DNA from: CAVTLG01 sp963735495 | Lineage (GTDB): Bacteria; Chloroflexota; Ktedonobacteria; Ktedonobacterales; Ktedonobacteraceae | NCBI GenBank assembly: GCA_963735495.1 | Contig: CAVTLG010000014.1 | Coordinates: 124,001-188,000 of the forward strand | Length of the DNA: 64,000 nucleotides | Reading direction: 5' to 3' | In this document: positions 34,057-42,061 of the stretch, in pieces | How the letters are laid out: the number at the start of each line of letters is the position of its first letter | How positions within the stretch are numbered: position 1 is the first letter of the stretch | Translations under genes and position numbers: made by a program | The notes under the pieces: generated by a model | Databases searched by the model: none | Seen by the model: only the letters and a program-made list of their open reading frames with translations | Told to the model about the DNA's origin: nothing

Positions 34057-35322
34057 ATGAAGCTGGTAGAGCAGCATGTGATCAGCAGACGTGATCCACG
34101 CTATGCCGTGATCGATCAAGCGGCTTTCAAGTCGAAGAATTTGTACAATGCGGGAAACTACGAGGTACGTCAAGCCTTCTTTGCTGATGGAACGTACCTC
34201 ACCTACAACGAGGTGCAACGGCGCATGCAATCGCACGAGGCGTACAAGGCGCTTCCGGCAAAGGTCAGTCAGCAGGTGTTGATGCAGCTTGCCCACGATT
34301 GGGAAAGCTTCTTCAAAGCACGTGCTGCCTACAACAAAGACCCCTCCATGTTCTTGGGACGGCCCAGGTTGCCCAGGTACAAACACAAAATGGAAGGGCG
34401 GAACCTGCTGGTCTACACCATCCAGGCGATCAGCAAGAGAGGGTTGAGGCAAGGATGTATTCAACCCTCCATGCTCGCGATCTCGGTGCACACGAGGTAC
34501 AAGGACATCGATCAAGTGCGCATCGTACCGCGTAACGGGTTCTACGTGATCGAAGTGGTCTATGAACACGAACAGCCAAAGAGTGCGGTCAACCCTGACT
34601 ATTACGCTGGCATAGATATTGGCCTGGATAATCTGGTGGCGCTAACTTCAAACCTTCCCGGTTTCGTACCGGTTCTGGTTAACGGGCGTCCGATAAAATC
34701 GGTGAACCAATTTTACAACAAGCGTAAAGCAGCGTTACAGAGCAAGCTCGGTCATCCAGGCCGTACTGCGCGTATGGAGCGTCTGACGAACAAACGCAAT
34801 CGGCGGATAGAGCATTACCTGCACACGGCGTCCAGATGGATAGTCGATGACCTGGTAGCTCATGGGATTGGGACGCTCGTGATTGGCAAGAATGATGGAT
34901 GGAAGCAGGAAGCCAACATGGGCAAGCGCACCAATCAAAATTTCGTTGCTATCCCTCATGCTCGGTTCATTTCCATGCTGACGTACAAAGCGGAACGAGC
35001 AGGCATTACGGTCAAGATCACCGAAGAGTCCTACACGAGCAAAGCCAGTTTCCTTGATCGTGATGAGATGCCGGTCTATGATCCCAATCAGACAGAGAAA
35101 CCAACGTTTAGCGGCAAGCGCATGAAGCGTGGATTGTACCGTGCAGCAGATGGCACGCTCATCAATGCCGATTGCAATGGGTCAGGCAACATTATCAGAA
35201 AAGTAGCCCCTGATGCCTTCGGGTCGGAGGGGGTAGAGGATGGGAAAGGCCACAAGCCGGTAGTCCATCCAGTGAGGTTCGTCGTTACCCCCTCACAAAA
35301 CCAAAAGGGAAATCTAGAGTGA
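34057..35322 (+). CDS. tnpB: TnpB-family RNA-guided nuclease (IS200/IS605-type OrfB), no TnpA
   Basis: This 421-residue protein has an N-terminal helical part (MKLVEQHVISRRDPRY), a recognition lobe with PRLPRYKHKMEGRN, then RuvC. RuvC-I is AGIDIGLDNLVAL (Asp near residue 186). The RuvC-II region reads GIGTLVIGKNDGWKQ, without the usual E-D-L. RuvC-III is INADCNGSGNIIRKV. The zinc-ribbon cysteines (C-x-x-C twice) usual in TnpB are absent; only EESYTSKAS and the loop DRDEMPVYD mark that region. Hence it belongs to a subgroup with an altered active site or knuckle. No tnpA lies alongside, so it is a solo TnpB or a non-autonomous element; an omega RNA would be expected over its 3' end. The preceding GAGAGGGG supports the ATG start. 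Confidence 0.85.
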   Translation: MKLVEQHVISRRDPRYAVIDQAAFKSKNLYNAGNYEVRQAFFADGTYLTYNEVQRRMQSHEAYKALPAKVSQQVLMQLAHDWESFFKARAAYNKDPSMFLGRPRLPRYKHKMEGRNLLVYTIQAISKRGLRQGCIQPSMLAISVHTRYKDIDQVRIVPRNGFYVIEVVYEHEQPKSAVNPDYYAGIDIGLDNLVALTSNLPGFVPVLVNGRPIKSVNQFYNKRKAALQSKLGHPGRTARMERLTNKRNRRIEHYLHTASRWIVDDLVAHGIGTLVIGKNDGWKQEANMGKRTNQNFVAIPHARFISMLTYKAERAGITVKITEESYTSKASFLDRDEMPVYDPNQTEKPTFSGKRMKRGLYRAADGTLINADCNGSGNIIRKVAPDAFGSEGVEDGKGHKPVVHPVRFVVTPSQNQKGNLE

Positions 35323-35522
35323 AAGCAAGCATTCAATAGAACGCTAGAAAACGCTAGAGATCGCTATACTTTTTGGAACTATCGTTGGTTTATGCTCTCA
35401 CGTGTTACCCAATAGAGACGGCGCGGGTGTTTTCGCAGGGGTGAAGTTCGCTGCGTGGAGCTGTGAGCCGAGTCCCTTCTGTGCATAACGTGCAAAGTGC
35501 CCTGTGAAGTGCGTACATCAGC

Positions 35523-35552
35523 TTGCGATTTCCATTGGGGACTGTCTACAAT
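35523..35552 (+). promoter_or_regulatory. Promoter of the transketolase gene
   Basis: TTGCGA (35523-35528) and TACAAT (35547-35552) are separated by 18 bases, 64 bases before the tkt start. The -35 departs from consensus. Confidence 0.4.
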
Positions 35553-35616
35553 AGAAGAGGAAGTCCGTCAGAGCATGCGAAAGACAAGACAAACTCTTTA
35601 ACCATGAGGAGTGATT

Positions 35617-37482
35617 ATGACAACAACTGAAAAAAGCTCACAGGTACAACAATGGACCAACTTGGCTCAACAGCTGCGTGTAGATAGTATTCGTAGTACA
35701 ACCACTGCAGGCTCTGGACATCCGACATCCTCTATGTCGGCGGCGGACCTGATGGCTGTGCTCGTGAGCAGCTATCTGCATTACGACTTTGACCATCCTA
35801 CCAATCCCAATAACGATCACCTGATCTTTTCGAAGGGACACGCCTCTCCCTTGCTCTACTCGATTTTCAAGGCGGTGGGAGCGATTACCGACGAGGAGCT
35901 GCTGACACTGCGCAAATTTGGCAGCCGTTTGGAGGGCCATCCAACGCCTATATTGCCCTGGGTAGACGTGGCGACAGGCTCACTCGGACAGGGCTTGCCG
36001 ATAGGTGTAGGTATCGGTCTGGCGGGCAAGTATCTCGACAAGCTACCCTACCATATCTGGGTGCTCCTGGGTGATAGCGAGATGGCCGAGGGTTCTATCT
36101 GGGAAGCTTTTGACAAGGCTTCCTATTACAAACTGGACAATCTCGTAGGTATCCTGGATTGTAACCGGCTGGGTCAGCGCGGTGAAACCGATCTGGGCTG
36201 GAACACAGCGGCGTATGCGGCTCGCGCAGAGGCGTTTGGCTGGCATGCTATTGTGATCAACGGGCACGACTACGACGAAATCAACCGTGCTTTCGCGCAA
36301 GCTGCACAGCCAAATGGCAAACCGACGTTGATTGTGGCCAGGACGATTAAAGGCAAAGGTGTTTCATTCCTGGAGAACGTGAATGGCTGGCATGGCAAGA
36401 CGCTCAACCAGGAACAAGAGGAGCAGGCTTTAAAAGAACTCAACCCGCTGGTGCGTAGCCAGGTGTTCGCGGTACAGAAGCCAGCCGCTGGACAACCGGC
36501 TCCTGAAGCAGCAAAGCAGCCGCTGGATCTACCGCTGTATGCGTTAAATAGCGCTGTAGCTACGCGTAAAGCGTTTGGTGATGCCCTGAAAGCGCTCGGT
36601 GCAGCGAACCCCAACGTGATTGGTCTGGATGGTGAAGTAAGCAACTCGACCTATACTGAAGAATTTGCCAAGGCTTTTCCCGACCGTTACTTCGAGCAGT
36701 TTATCTCAGAGCAGCAATTAGTGGCGTCGGCGGTAGGCATGAGCGTTCGCCATAAAGTTCCATTTGCCTCGACCTTTGCGGCCTTCTTCACGCGTGCCTA
36801 TGACTTTATTCGCATGGCGGCGATCTCACGTGCCAATATTCGCCTGGTCGGCTCGCACGCGGGCGTCTCGATAGGTGAAGATGGACCTTCGCAGATGGCG
36901 TTGGAAGATCTCGCCATGTTTCGCGCTGTCTTTGGTAGTACTGTCCTGTATCCGAGCGATGCCAACCAGACAGCTCAGCTGGTGGCCGAGATGGCGAACC
37001 ACGATGGTATTGTCTACATGCGTACGACGCGCGAGAAAACGCCGGTCATCTATGCTCCCGACGAGACCTTTGCCGTCGGCGGTAGCCGGGTTGTAAAGCA
37101 ATCAGCAAAGGACAAAGCGACGGTGGTAGCCGCCGGTATTACGCTGCATGAAACGCTCAAAGCGTATGATCAGCTGCAAGATGAAGGCATCACCATTCGT
37201 GTCATCGATGCGTATTCGGTCAAGCCGATTGACGACGAAACCTTGCTGGCTGCGGCTCAGGAGGCGGGTGGCAAGATCATCGTGGTAGAGGACCATTGGC
37301 CCGAGGGTGGTCTGGGCGAAGCCGTACTGGAAGCTTTCTCACAAATCGATGGGCCATCGCCCGAGATCGTGAAGCTGGCGGTACAGTCGATGCCCGGTTC
37401 AGGTACGCCTGCACAACTACTAGAGGAAGCTGGTATCAGCGCTCACGATATTGTCCAGGCTGTGCGTCTGCTTGTGAAGTAG
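35617..37482 (+). CDS. tkt: Transketolase
   Basis: The 621-residue enzyme transfers two-carbon ketol units in the pentose phosphate and Calvin-type sugar pathways using thiamine diphosphate and Mg2+. The ThDP motif GDSEMAEGSIWEAFDKASYYKLDNLVGILDCN (G-D-x, then N) is at about residue 152, and the active-site His in GHASP and GSLGQGLPIGVG are present. The pyrimidine-binding domain carries SNSTYTEEFAKAFPDRYFEQFISEQQLV and the C-terminal domain GSRVVKQ. It resembles the shorter (archaeal/TktA-like) two-domain type in one chain. The ATG has GAGGAG upstream. An isolated gene, followed by a hairpin. Confidence 0.95.
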   Translation: MTTTEKSSQVQQWTNLAQQLRVDSIRSTTTAGSGHPTSSMSAADLMAVLVSSYLHYDFDHPTNPNNDHLIFSKGHASPLLYSIFKAVGAITDEELLTLRKFGSRLEGHPTPILPWVDVATGSLGQGLPIGVGIGLAGKYLDKLPYHIWVLLGDSEMAEGSIWEAFDKASYYKLDNLVGILDCNRLGQRGETDLGWNTAAYAARAEAFGWHAIVINGHDYDEINRAFAQAAQPNGKPTLIVARTIKGKGVSFLENVNGWHGKTLNQEQEEQALKELNPLVRSQVFAVQKPAAGQPAPEAAKQPLDLPLYALNSAVATRKAFGDALKALGAANPNVIGLDGEVSNSTYTEEFAKAFPDRYFEQFISEQQLVASAVGMSVRHKVPFASTFAAFFTRAYDFIRMAAISRANIRLVGSHAGVSIGEDGPSQMALEDLAMFRAVFGSTVLYPSDANQTAQLVAEMANHDGIVYMRTTREKTPVIYAPDETFAVGGSRVVKQSAKDKATVVAAGITLHETLKAYDQLQDEGITIRVIDAYSVKPIDDETLLAAAQEAGGKIIVVEDHWPEGGLGEAVLEAFSQIDGPSPEIVKLAVQSMPGSGTPAQLLEEAGISAHDIVQAVRLLVK

Positions 37483-37541
37483 TACACAGAGGCACGAAAA
37501 GTGCTGGTACTGTGTTGAGGAACGTGATAAGCTTGAAATTC

Positions 37542-37585
37542 GAGAGGTCCTGGTACCATAACACCTGCCGGGACCTCTCTGTATT
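37542..37585 (+). terminator. Hairpin after tkt
   Basis: GAGAGGTCC (37542-37550) pairs with GGACCTCTC (37571-37579), with a 20-base loop and a moderately T-rich tail. It lies 60 bases after the tkt stop and just before the convergent DUF3226 gene. Confidence 0.5.
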
Positions 37586-37601
37586 GGTTGTTGCTGTCAT
37601 G

Positions 37602-38252
37602 TTAAAAATTGGCTAGCTCTGTAAGAAACTGGCGAAGTGGAGAGAACGCCTCACTATCAAAGGGCCAATAATGGTTTTGAGCGGCAATGCCCAGGGAATT
37701 AACGGTCTTTTTCATGCCGGCAAGATACGCTTGAACTTTTGCCTTGCTGGTATTTTTCGGGGCTTCAGTCTGCATCGTAGTGCGAACTCTTTCCATGAAA
37801 GTATCAACATGCGGCATTATTGGATGGCCGTTTACCGATTGCAGGCAGAGATCTTCCAACATTCCTATCGCGCCATTTCCGGGCATGATGAAAATGCCCG
37901 CTGTCACACTATCATTATGCGCGAATGTGCTATGTTGCGGTGGACAGGGTTGAGCATAATCTTTTAGCAATTTCTGGATGCTCTCTAATGCCGCGCGGGC
38001 ATTTGTATCAGCATCACGGATAATAGCATAGCTAGTAACAAGTGAAAAGCCTGGGTCGTTAAGAAAGGCTGGGAAAATTGCTCGGTTGTCTTTTCCATTA
38101 AATAAGCGGATCTGTATATCCTGGTCGGATTGCATATATCTCAATAGAGCACGAAAAAAGTAGTCATCGTCGTTTCCTTCTACAAGAAGTACATGGGAGC
38201 GTGTAATCGACGTTGGCGTAACCGGCGGTTGTGATGATGGCAGAAACGGCAC
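37602..38252 (-). CDS. DUF3226 (TOPRIM-like) protein, partner of the AAA ATPase
   Basis: A 216-residue protein with a TOPRIM-like pattern: Glu in HVLLVEGNDDDYFF, and the acidic AIIRDADTN (D-x-D) after the second strand, followed by GIFIMPGNGAIGMLEDLCL, the landmark of DUF3226. TOPRIM domains use such acidic residues to bind Mg2+ and cut or join DNA. The GTG start overlaps the upstream stop (TAGTG), with GGAGGT six bases before it, so translation is coupled to the ATPase. The pair forms a plausible two-component nuclease system of the OLD type, where ATPase and TOPRIM are separate chains. It may be antiphage; the link is inferred from layout. Confidence 0.85.
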   Translation of the reverse strand: MPFLPSSQPPVTPTSITRSHVLLVEGNDDDYFFRALLRYMQSDQDIQIRLFNGKDNRAIFPAFLNDPGFSLVTSYAIIRDADTNARAALESIQKLLKDYAQPCPPQHSTFAHNDSVTAGIFIMPGNGAIGMLEDLCLQSVNGHPIMPHVDTFMERVRTTMQTEAPKNTSKAKVQAYLAGMKKTVNSLGIAAQNHYWPFDSEAFSPLRQFLTELANF

Positions 38253-39358
38253 TAGCGCACCTCCCACCCTTGTGAGAGAGCTGCTTCAAGTACTGAATAG
38301 GGATAGTGTTTCCCAACCACACCACTTTGCTGCTTCTCTAGCCGAACATAACTAAAATCCTGTTCCATGTTCGCCGCTTTGACACCTGCATAAGCTGCTT
38401 GAAGACATTCGTAGCTATGCGTAGTGGCAATGATCTGGCACTGGAACGTCTGTGCTGCCTGGCAAATACCTTGCCAGACCTGAGGTAAGACCGAATAGTG
38501 CAGTCCTGCATCAATTTCGTCAATCATGACAATACCATTGTTAGCACTGGCGATTGCCAGAATAATTGAAAGTAAGCGACTCATACCATCGCCCAACAAC
38601 GCCACCGGTATTTTGCGATTCATTCCAGTAATGTCTGCGTATATCTCTGTTCTGGTTGTCAATGAGACTGAAGACAGTCCAACCAACTGTGGTTCGAGTA
38701 TTCTAAGAACTTCGAGTATACGATCATTCTTCCGTTCGATATCTAATTGTCCGAAGCGCGTAGCGTCTTCCTGAGGGTCGACTTTGCTGCGTAGTGGTAA
38801 ATAGATTGAGGTTCGTCGCATTGATGGTGGAAATATGCTCACGGGACCTGGCTCGAACTGAATATTGAGATTAGTGGGACTTTGTTTAACGGCGAGCGTT
38901 ATGTCTTCTTGTCCTATTCCGTCGATCTGGTAGTGCAGATTGAGCGCATATGAATTAGAAGGTATCGGGCTGGTTGGGATCTGTGTCCTGTTTTTTGCAG
39001 CTTCAGGAATATCTATACTGAGAGATTTCTGAAAAAGAGCAGGATTAAGCGTCACTTCTAGCTTACTTTGATAAATATCATCCCAGATTTCAATGATCAG
39101 TTGCTGGTCCAGGCTAAAAGCATAGAAAATTGGTGCAAAGAGAGTCTCTGCATCGACTGATGATACTTGAATACCACGCCAGTCAAAGTGACGAAAAAAA
39201 AGCCCAGGATTAAATAGATCATAAAAAAGGAAAATAGCCTCAAGAAGAGAGGTTTTCCCAACATTGTTTCGTCCTCCAATCAGCATAACTCTCGACATAT
39301 CAGAAAGCTCGAATTGTTGAAACCCTTTGAAATTCTTCAGATGCAGTCGCTTAATCAT
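38252..39358 (-). CDS. AAA ATPase of the SMC/OLD (AAA_21) type
   Basis: A 368-residue ABC-like ATPase: N-terminal FKGFQQFELSDMSRVMLIGGRNNVGKTSLLEAIF (Walker A GGRNNVGKT near residue 29), the signature-like region ALLGDGMSRLLSIILAIASA, Walker B GIVMIDEIDAGLHYS near 285, and the H-loop (ATTHSYECLQAA). No nuclease domain is fused. It is the first gene of a two-gene leftward operon with the DUF3226 protein. Of the OLD-related groupings it most resembles split systems, in which a stand-alone ATPase senses DNA ends or replication states and drives a TOPRIM partner. Confidence 0.88.
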   Translation of the reverse strand: MIKRLHLKNFKGFQQFELSDMSRVMLIGGRNNVGKTSLLEAIFLFYDLFNPGLFFRHFDWRGIQVSSVDAETLFAPIFYAFSLDQQLIIEIWDDIYQSKLEVTLNPALFQKSLSIDIPEAAKNRTQIPTSPIPSNSYALNLHYQIDGIGQEDITLAVKQSPTNLNIQFEPGPVSIFPPSMRRTSIYLPLRSKVDPQEDATRFGQLDIERKNDRILEVLRILEPQLVGLSSVSLTTRTEIYADITGMNRKIPVALLGDGMSRLLSIILAIASANNGIVMIDEIDAGLHYSVLPQVWQGICQAAQTFQCQIIATTHSYECLQAAYAGVKAANMEQDFSYVRLEKQQSGVVGKHYPYSVLEAALSQGWEVR

Positions 39359-39567
39359 CTCATAAAAATCCTTTCTGTATCCTCTGCCGTTTGCTTTGAC
39401 ACATAAAGAGTAGTCACAGTATAACAGAATTGATCAGCGCGCGACCATCTTATAAAATAAGTGGGAAGCTCTGTGTCTATCTGGCATGCCTTGACAACTC
39501 CGGTGTACTCCAGGCATTGGAATAAATTGGGTATAATGGGAGTTAAGGCATTGTGAAGGGGGTACCG

Positions 39568-40789
39568 ATGAACGTCCTAGCGACTATTTTTGGCATTTTG
39601 CTGATGCTATTGATCTTGCAAGACAGCTTTGAGACGATTGTCTTGCCGCGCAGGGTCTCACGCCGTTTCAGACTATCGCGCCTGCTGTATACGTCTGCCT
39701 GGAGTGCATGGTCGTTTGGCGGGCGCAAGATGCGTCCGGGGAATCGGCGTGAGTTTCTATCTGAGCTATTTTGGGCCACTTTCGCTGATTCTCTTACTGA
39801 TTGTGTGGGCTATTGGTCTGATGGTCGCCTTTGCTCTCTTGCAGTGGGGCCTGGATTCACCGCTGCTGACCGCAGGGAAGAGCGTGAACTTTGGCACCTA
39901 CCTCTATTTTAGTGGGACGACGTTTATCACGCTGGGTTTAGGGGATGTTGTTCCGCAGTCTGCACTGGCCAGGTTCTTGACGGTGTTTGAAGCGGGCATG
40001 GGCTTTGGGTTTCTCGCGCTGATTATTGGCTATGTGCCGGTGATTTACCAGGCGTTTTCGCGCCGTGAAGCAGAGATATCCTTGCTAGATGCGCGTGCAG
40101 GTTCGCCAGCCAGTGCGACGGAGTTATTACGTCGCCATTTTCGTAATCATAATGGCGCGGAACTGCTGCAATATCTGCACGATTGGGAGAAATGGTGTGC
40201 AGAACTGCTGGAGAGCCATCTCTCCTACCCGGTCCTGACGTATTACCGTTCCCAGCACGAGCGACAATCCTGGCTTGCCGCGTTGACAACTATTCTCGAT
40301 ACCTGTGCATTGTTGCTGGTGGGAGTGGATGACGTCAATGCTCCATCGATCCGTTTTACCTTCGCCATCGCGCGTCACGCGGCAGTTGACCTGGCCCAGA
40401 TCTTCGAGACACCGCCGAGGCATCCCGAGCTTAATCGTCTCTCGTCGGCTGATTTTGAGCGTATGCGCGAAGCCCTGGCCGACGTGGGACTGAAATTGTA
40501 TCATGAAGAAGATGCCGAGCAGCGACTCTACGAGATACGCTTGATCTATGAGCCATTTGTCAATGCACTGGCCAATCACCTGCTGGTAACGCTGCCTCCC
40601 TGGGTTGTCACTGTGAGGACGGCTGACGATTGGCAAACGAGCGCGTGGGACCATTTTGCGCAGTGGTCTCCGGCTAAGATTGAAGAAATTACCCATATCA
40701 TCAGGCACAAAAAGCATTATCCGTTCAGCCAGAAGCCCGAATATGAGCACAAAAGTGTCGATGAAAAGCTTCCGGTAGATGGTAATTGA
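39568..40789 (+). CDS. Two-TM potassium-channel-like protein (frameshifted)
   Basis: The N-terminal frame starts at ATG 39568 (AAGGGG upstream) and reads a TM (ATIFGILLMLLILQDSF) and ETIVLPRRVSRRFRLSRLLY up to NRREF, then runs on out of register to a stop at 39912. The continuation lies in the +1 frame from about 39758: YLSYFGPLSLILLLIVWAIGLMVAFALL (TM), pore helix and filter TTFITLGLGDVVP, TM FLALIIGYVPVIYQ, then a 230-residue cytoplasmic helical domain ending at 40789. The filter T-L-G-L-G-D departs from T-V-G-Y-G-D. The joined length fits the family (ion channel, two-TM type), with E-F followed by Y-L-S where homologues have E-x-F-L-S. The frame break falls at GAG-TTT-CTA (39751). Confidence 0.8.
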
Positions 40790-40833
40790 TTGTTCCAGCA
40801 TGGTGGTATGGGCTATTGTCGGCGGCGTTTTGC

Positions 40834-40954
40834 GGCTCTCCGTCCGTGAGGGGGAAATGGGGTAGGAGCGTCACCTCGCGTGCGCCCGGGGGCGGTCACC
40901 AGGACACGCCCCTACCCCATTTCCCAACGTTTTCCCCCGGAAGGATGGAGAGCC
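40834..40954. repeat. MITE-like palindrome, family A copy 3
   Basis: The outer arms GGCTCTCCGTCC and GGATGGAGAGCC and inner arms GGGAAATGGGGTAGG / CCTACCCCATTTCCC are inverted, with the core TCACCTCGCGTGCGCCC. It lies between the K+-channel-like gene and the LURP-one-like gene. In one frame it would encode the same peptide (KWGR, then RAPGGG and TPLPHFP) that copy 2 adds to the glycosyltransferase-like protein. Confidence 0.8.
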
Positions 40955-41052
40955 CGTTTTGCATGCGCTGGCAACGCTAAAATAGGTGTTTGACATCTAT
41001 AGCATGTATTGTTCGTAGTAGCAGAATATTTTGAAAGGCAGGTTTTTGTTGT

Positions 41053-41550
41053 ATGCGTTATCATCTAAAGGAGCGAGCCTGGAGTCTCACCGAGGATTTT
41101 CTTGTGCGAGACGACGCAGGCCACGCTATTTTTGAGGTGCGTGGCAAGTTTTTTCATATAGGCGATAACCTGGTACTGTTTGATCGTCAGACGCGGCAAG
41201 AGCTGGTGCATATTAAGCAGCATCTCATCTCCTTGCTGCCCAACTATGCTATTTACCGCGATGGTCAGCACTGGGCAAATGTCCATGAGCAGTTGCAGAT
41301 CTTTGGTGAGCGCTTTAAAGTGCAGGGTGAGAATGGCATGGTTTTTCATGTGGATGGGGATATCTCGCGCTGGAATTTTACGGTGAGTGACAATTATGGA
41401 AACCTTATCGGACAGGTGGGACGCCAGTTCTCTCTTTTCCGGGATAGCTATGCAGTTGATGTTGCATCGGGTGTCGATGCGCCTTTTATCATCGCTCTGG
41501 CCATCGTCATTGAGATGGTGAAAGAACATCACGAACGCAAACATGATTAG
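41053..41550 (+). CDS. LURP-one-related (tubby-like) family protein
   Basis: The 165-residue protein has the LURP-one/scramblase-like beta-barrel series: YHLKERAWSLTEDFLVRDDAGHAIFEVRGKFFHIGDNLVLFD, the D-G-Q-H repeat strands, ISRWNFTVSDNYGNLIGQVGRQ and the hydrophobic terminal helix FIIALAIVIEMV characteristic of the fold. Bacterial members are of unknown role. The ATG is preceded by GAAAGGCAGG. A hairpin with a T-rich tail follows the gene. Confidence 0.88.
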   Translation: MRYHLKERAWSLTEDFLVRDDAGHAIFEVRGKFFHIGDNLVLFDRQTRQELVHIKQHLISLLPNYAIYRDGQHWANVHEQLQIFGERFKVQGENGMVFHVDGDISRWNFTVSDNYGNLIGQVGRQFSLFRDSYAVDVASGVDAPFIIALAIVIEMVKEHHERKHD

Positions 41551-41603
41551 GCGCTGTGCTCTTGTGACGCACCAGAGGTAACAGGCGCTCTCGTGTCCAT
41601 AGT

Positions 41604-41645
41604 AAAGGGTGTTTTGTCTACTTTGTACAAAATGCCCTTTCTTAT
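41604..41645 (+). terminator. Probable terminator after the LURP-one-like gene
   Basis: AAAGGGTGTTTTGT pairs imperfectly with ACAAAATGCCCTTT, followed by CTTATT. It lies about 55 bases after the stop codon. Confidence 0.55.
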
Positions 41646-41720
41646 TGCGCGCTATATTGAGGAAAAATCGATATATTTTTAGAAATTTTTGAGATAATAA
41701 AGCACTTTGTTGATAAAATA

Positions 41721-41749
41721 TTGACAATTTTTACATTCATGGGTATACT
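41721..41749 (+). promoter_or_regulatory. Consensus promoter far upstream of kdpD
   Basis: TTGACA (41721-41726) and TATACT (41744-41749) are separated by 17 bases. The kdpD start is about 310 bases downstream, leaving a long leader (41750-42061) in which I see no convincing gene, only a 31-codon frame near 41795 without a Shine-Dalgarno. Confidence 0.6.
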
Positions 41750-42061
41750 TTTATGATGGGCGAGGTGTTAACATTGGTCGGGCTTGAGCTGCCATGGGCC
41801 AGATATTCGCTTCGTTGCGGCAGATACTCTTCGAGAGCACAAGGTTGTGGTATGCCGCATCTCCTCTTCTTCTTTCCTCTTTTGTATGATTGACAGCCTG
41901 GCAGGACATCTTTTATGCTAGGGTGGTATGAGTAGGGATACGCTTCTCTGAAGCGGGCGAGTTGACCAGTTGAGAGCAATTCGCTTGCAGACGACCCTTT
42001 CCCAGAACTGCTATATAGTTTCCCGTGTTGCTATCTTCACAAAGAGATGCGAGGATCTATG

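Noticed and set aside
40786..40980. Small frame after the K+-channel gene
   Set aside because: It is read through family A copy 3; the shared peptide with the glycosyltransferase-like protein comes from the repeat, not from gene homology.
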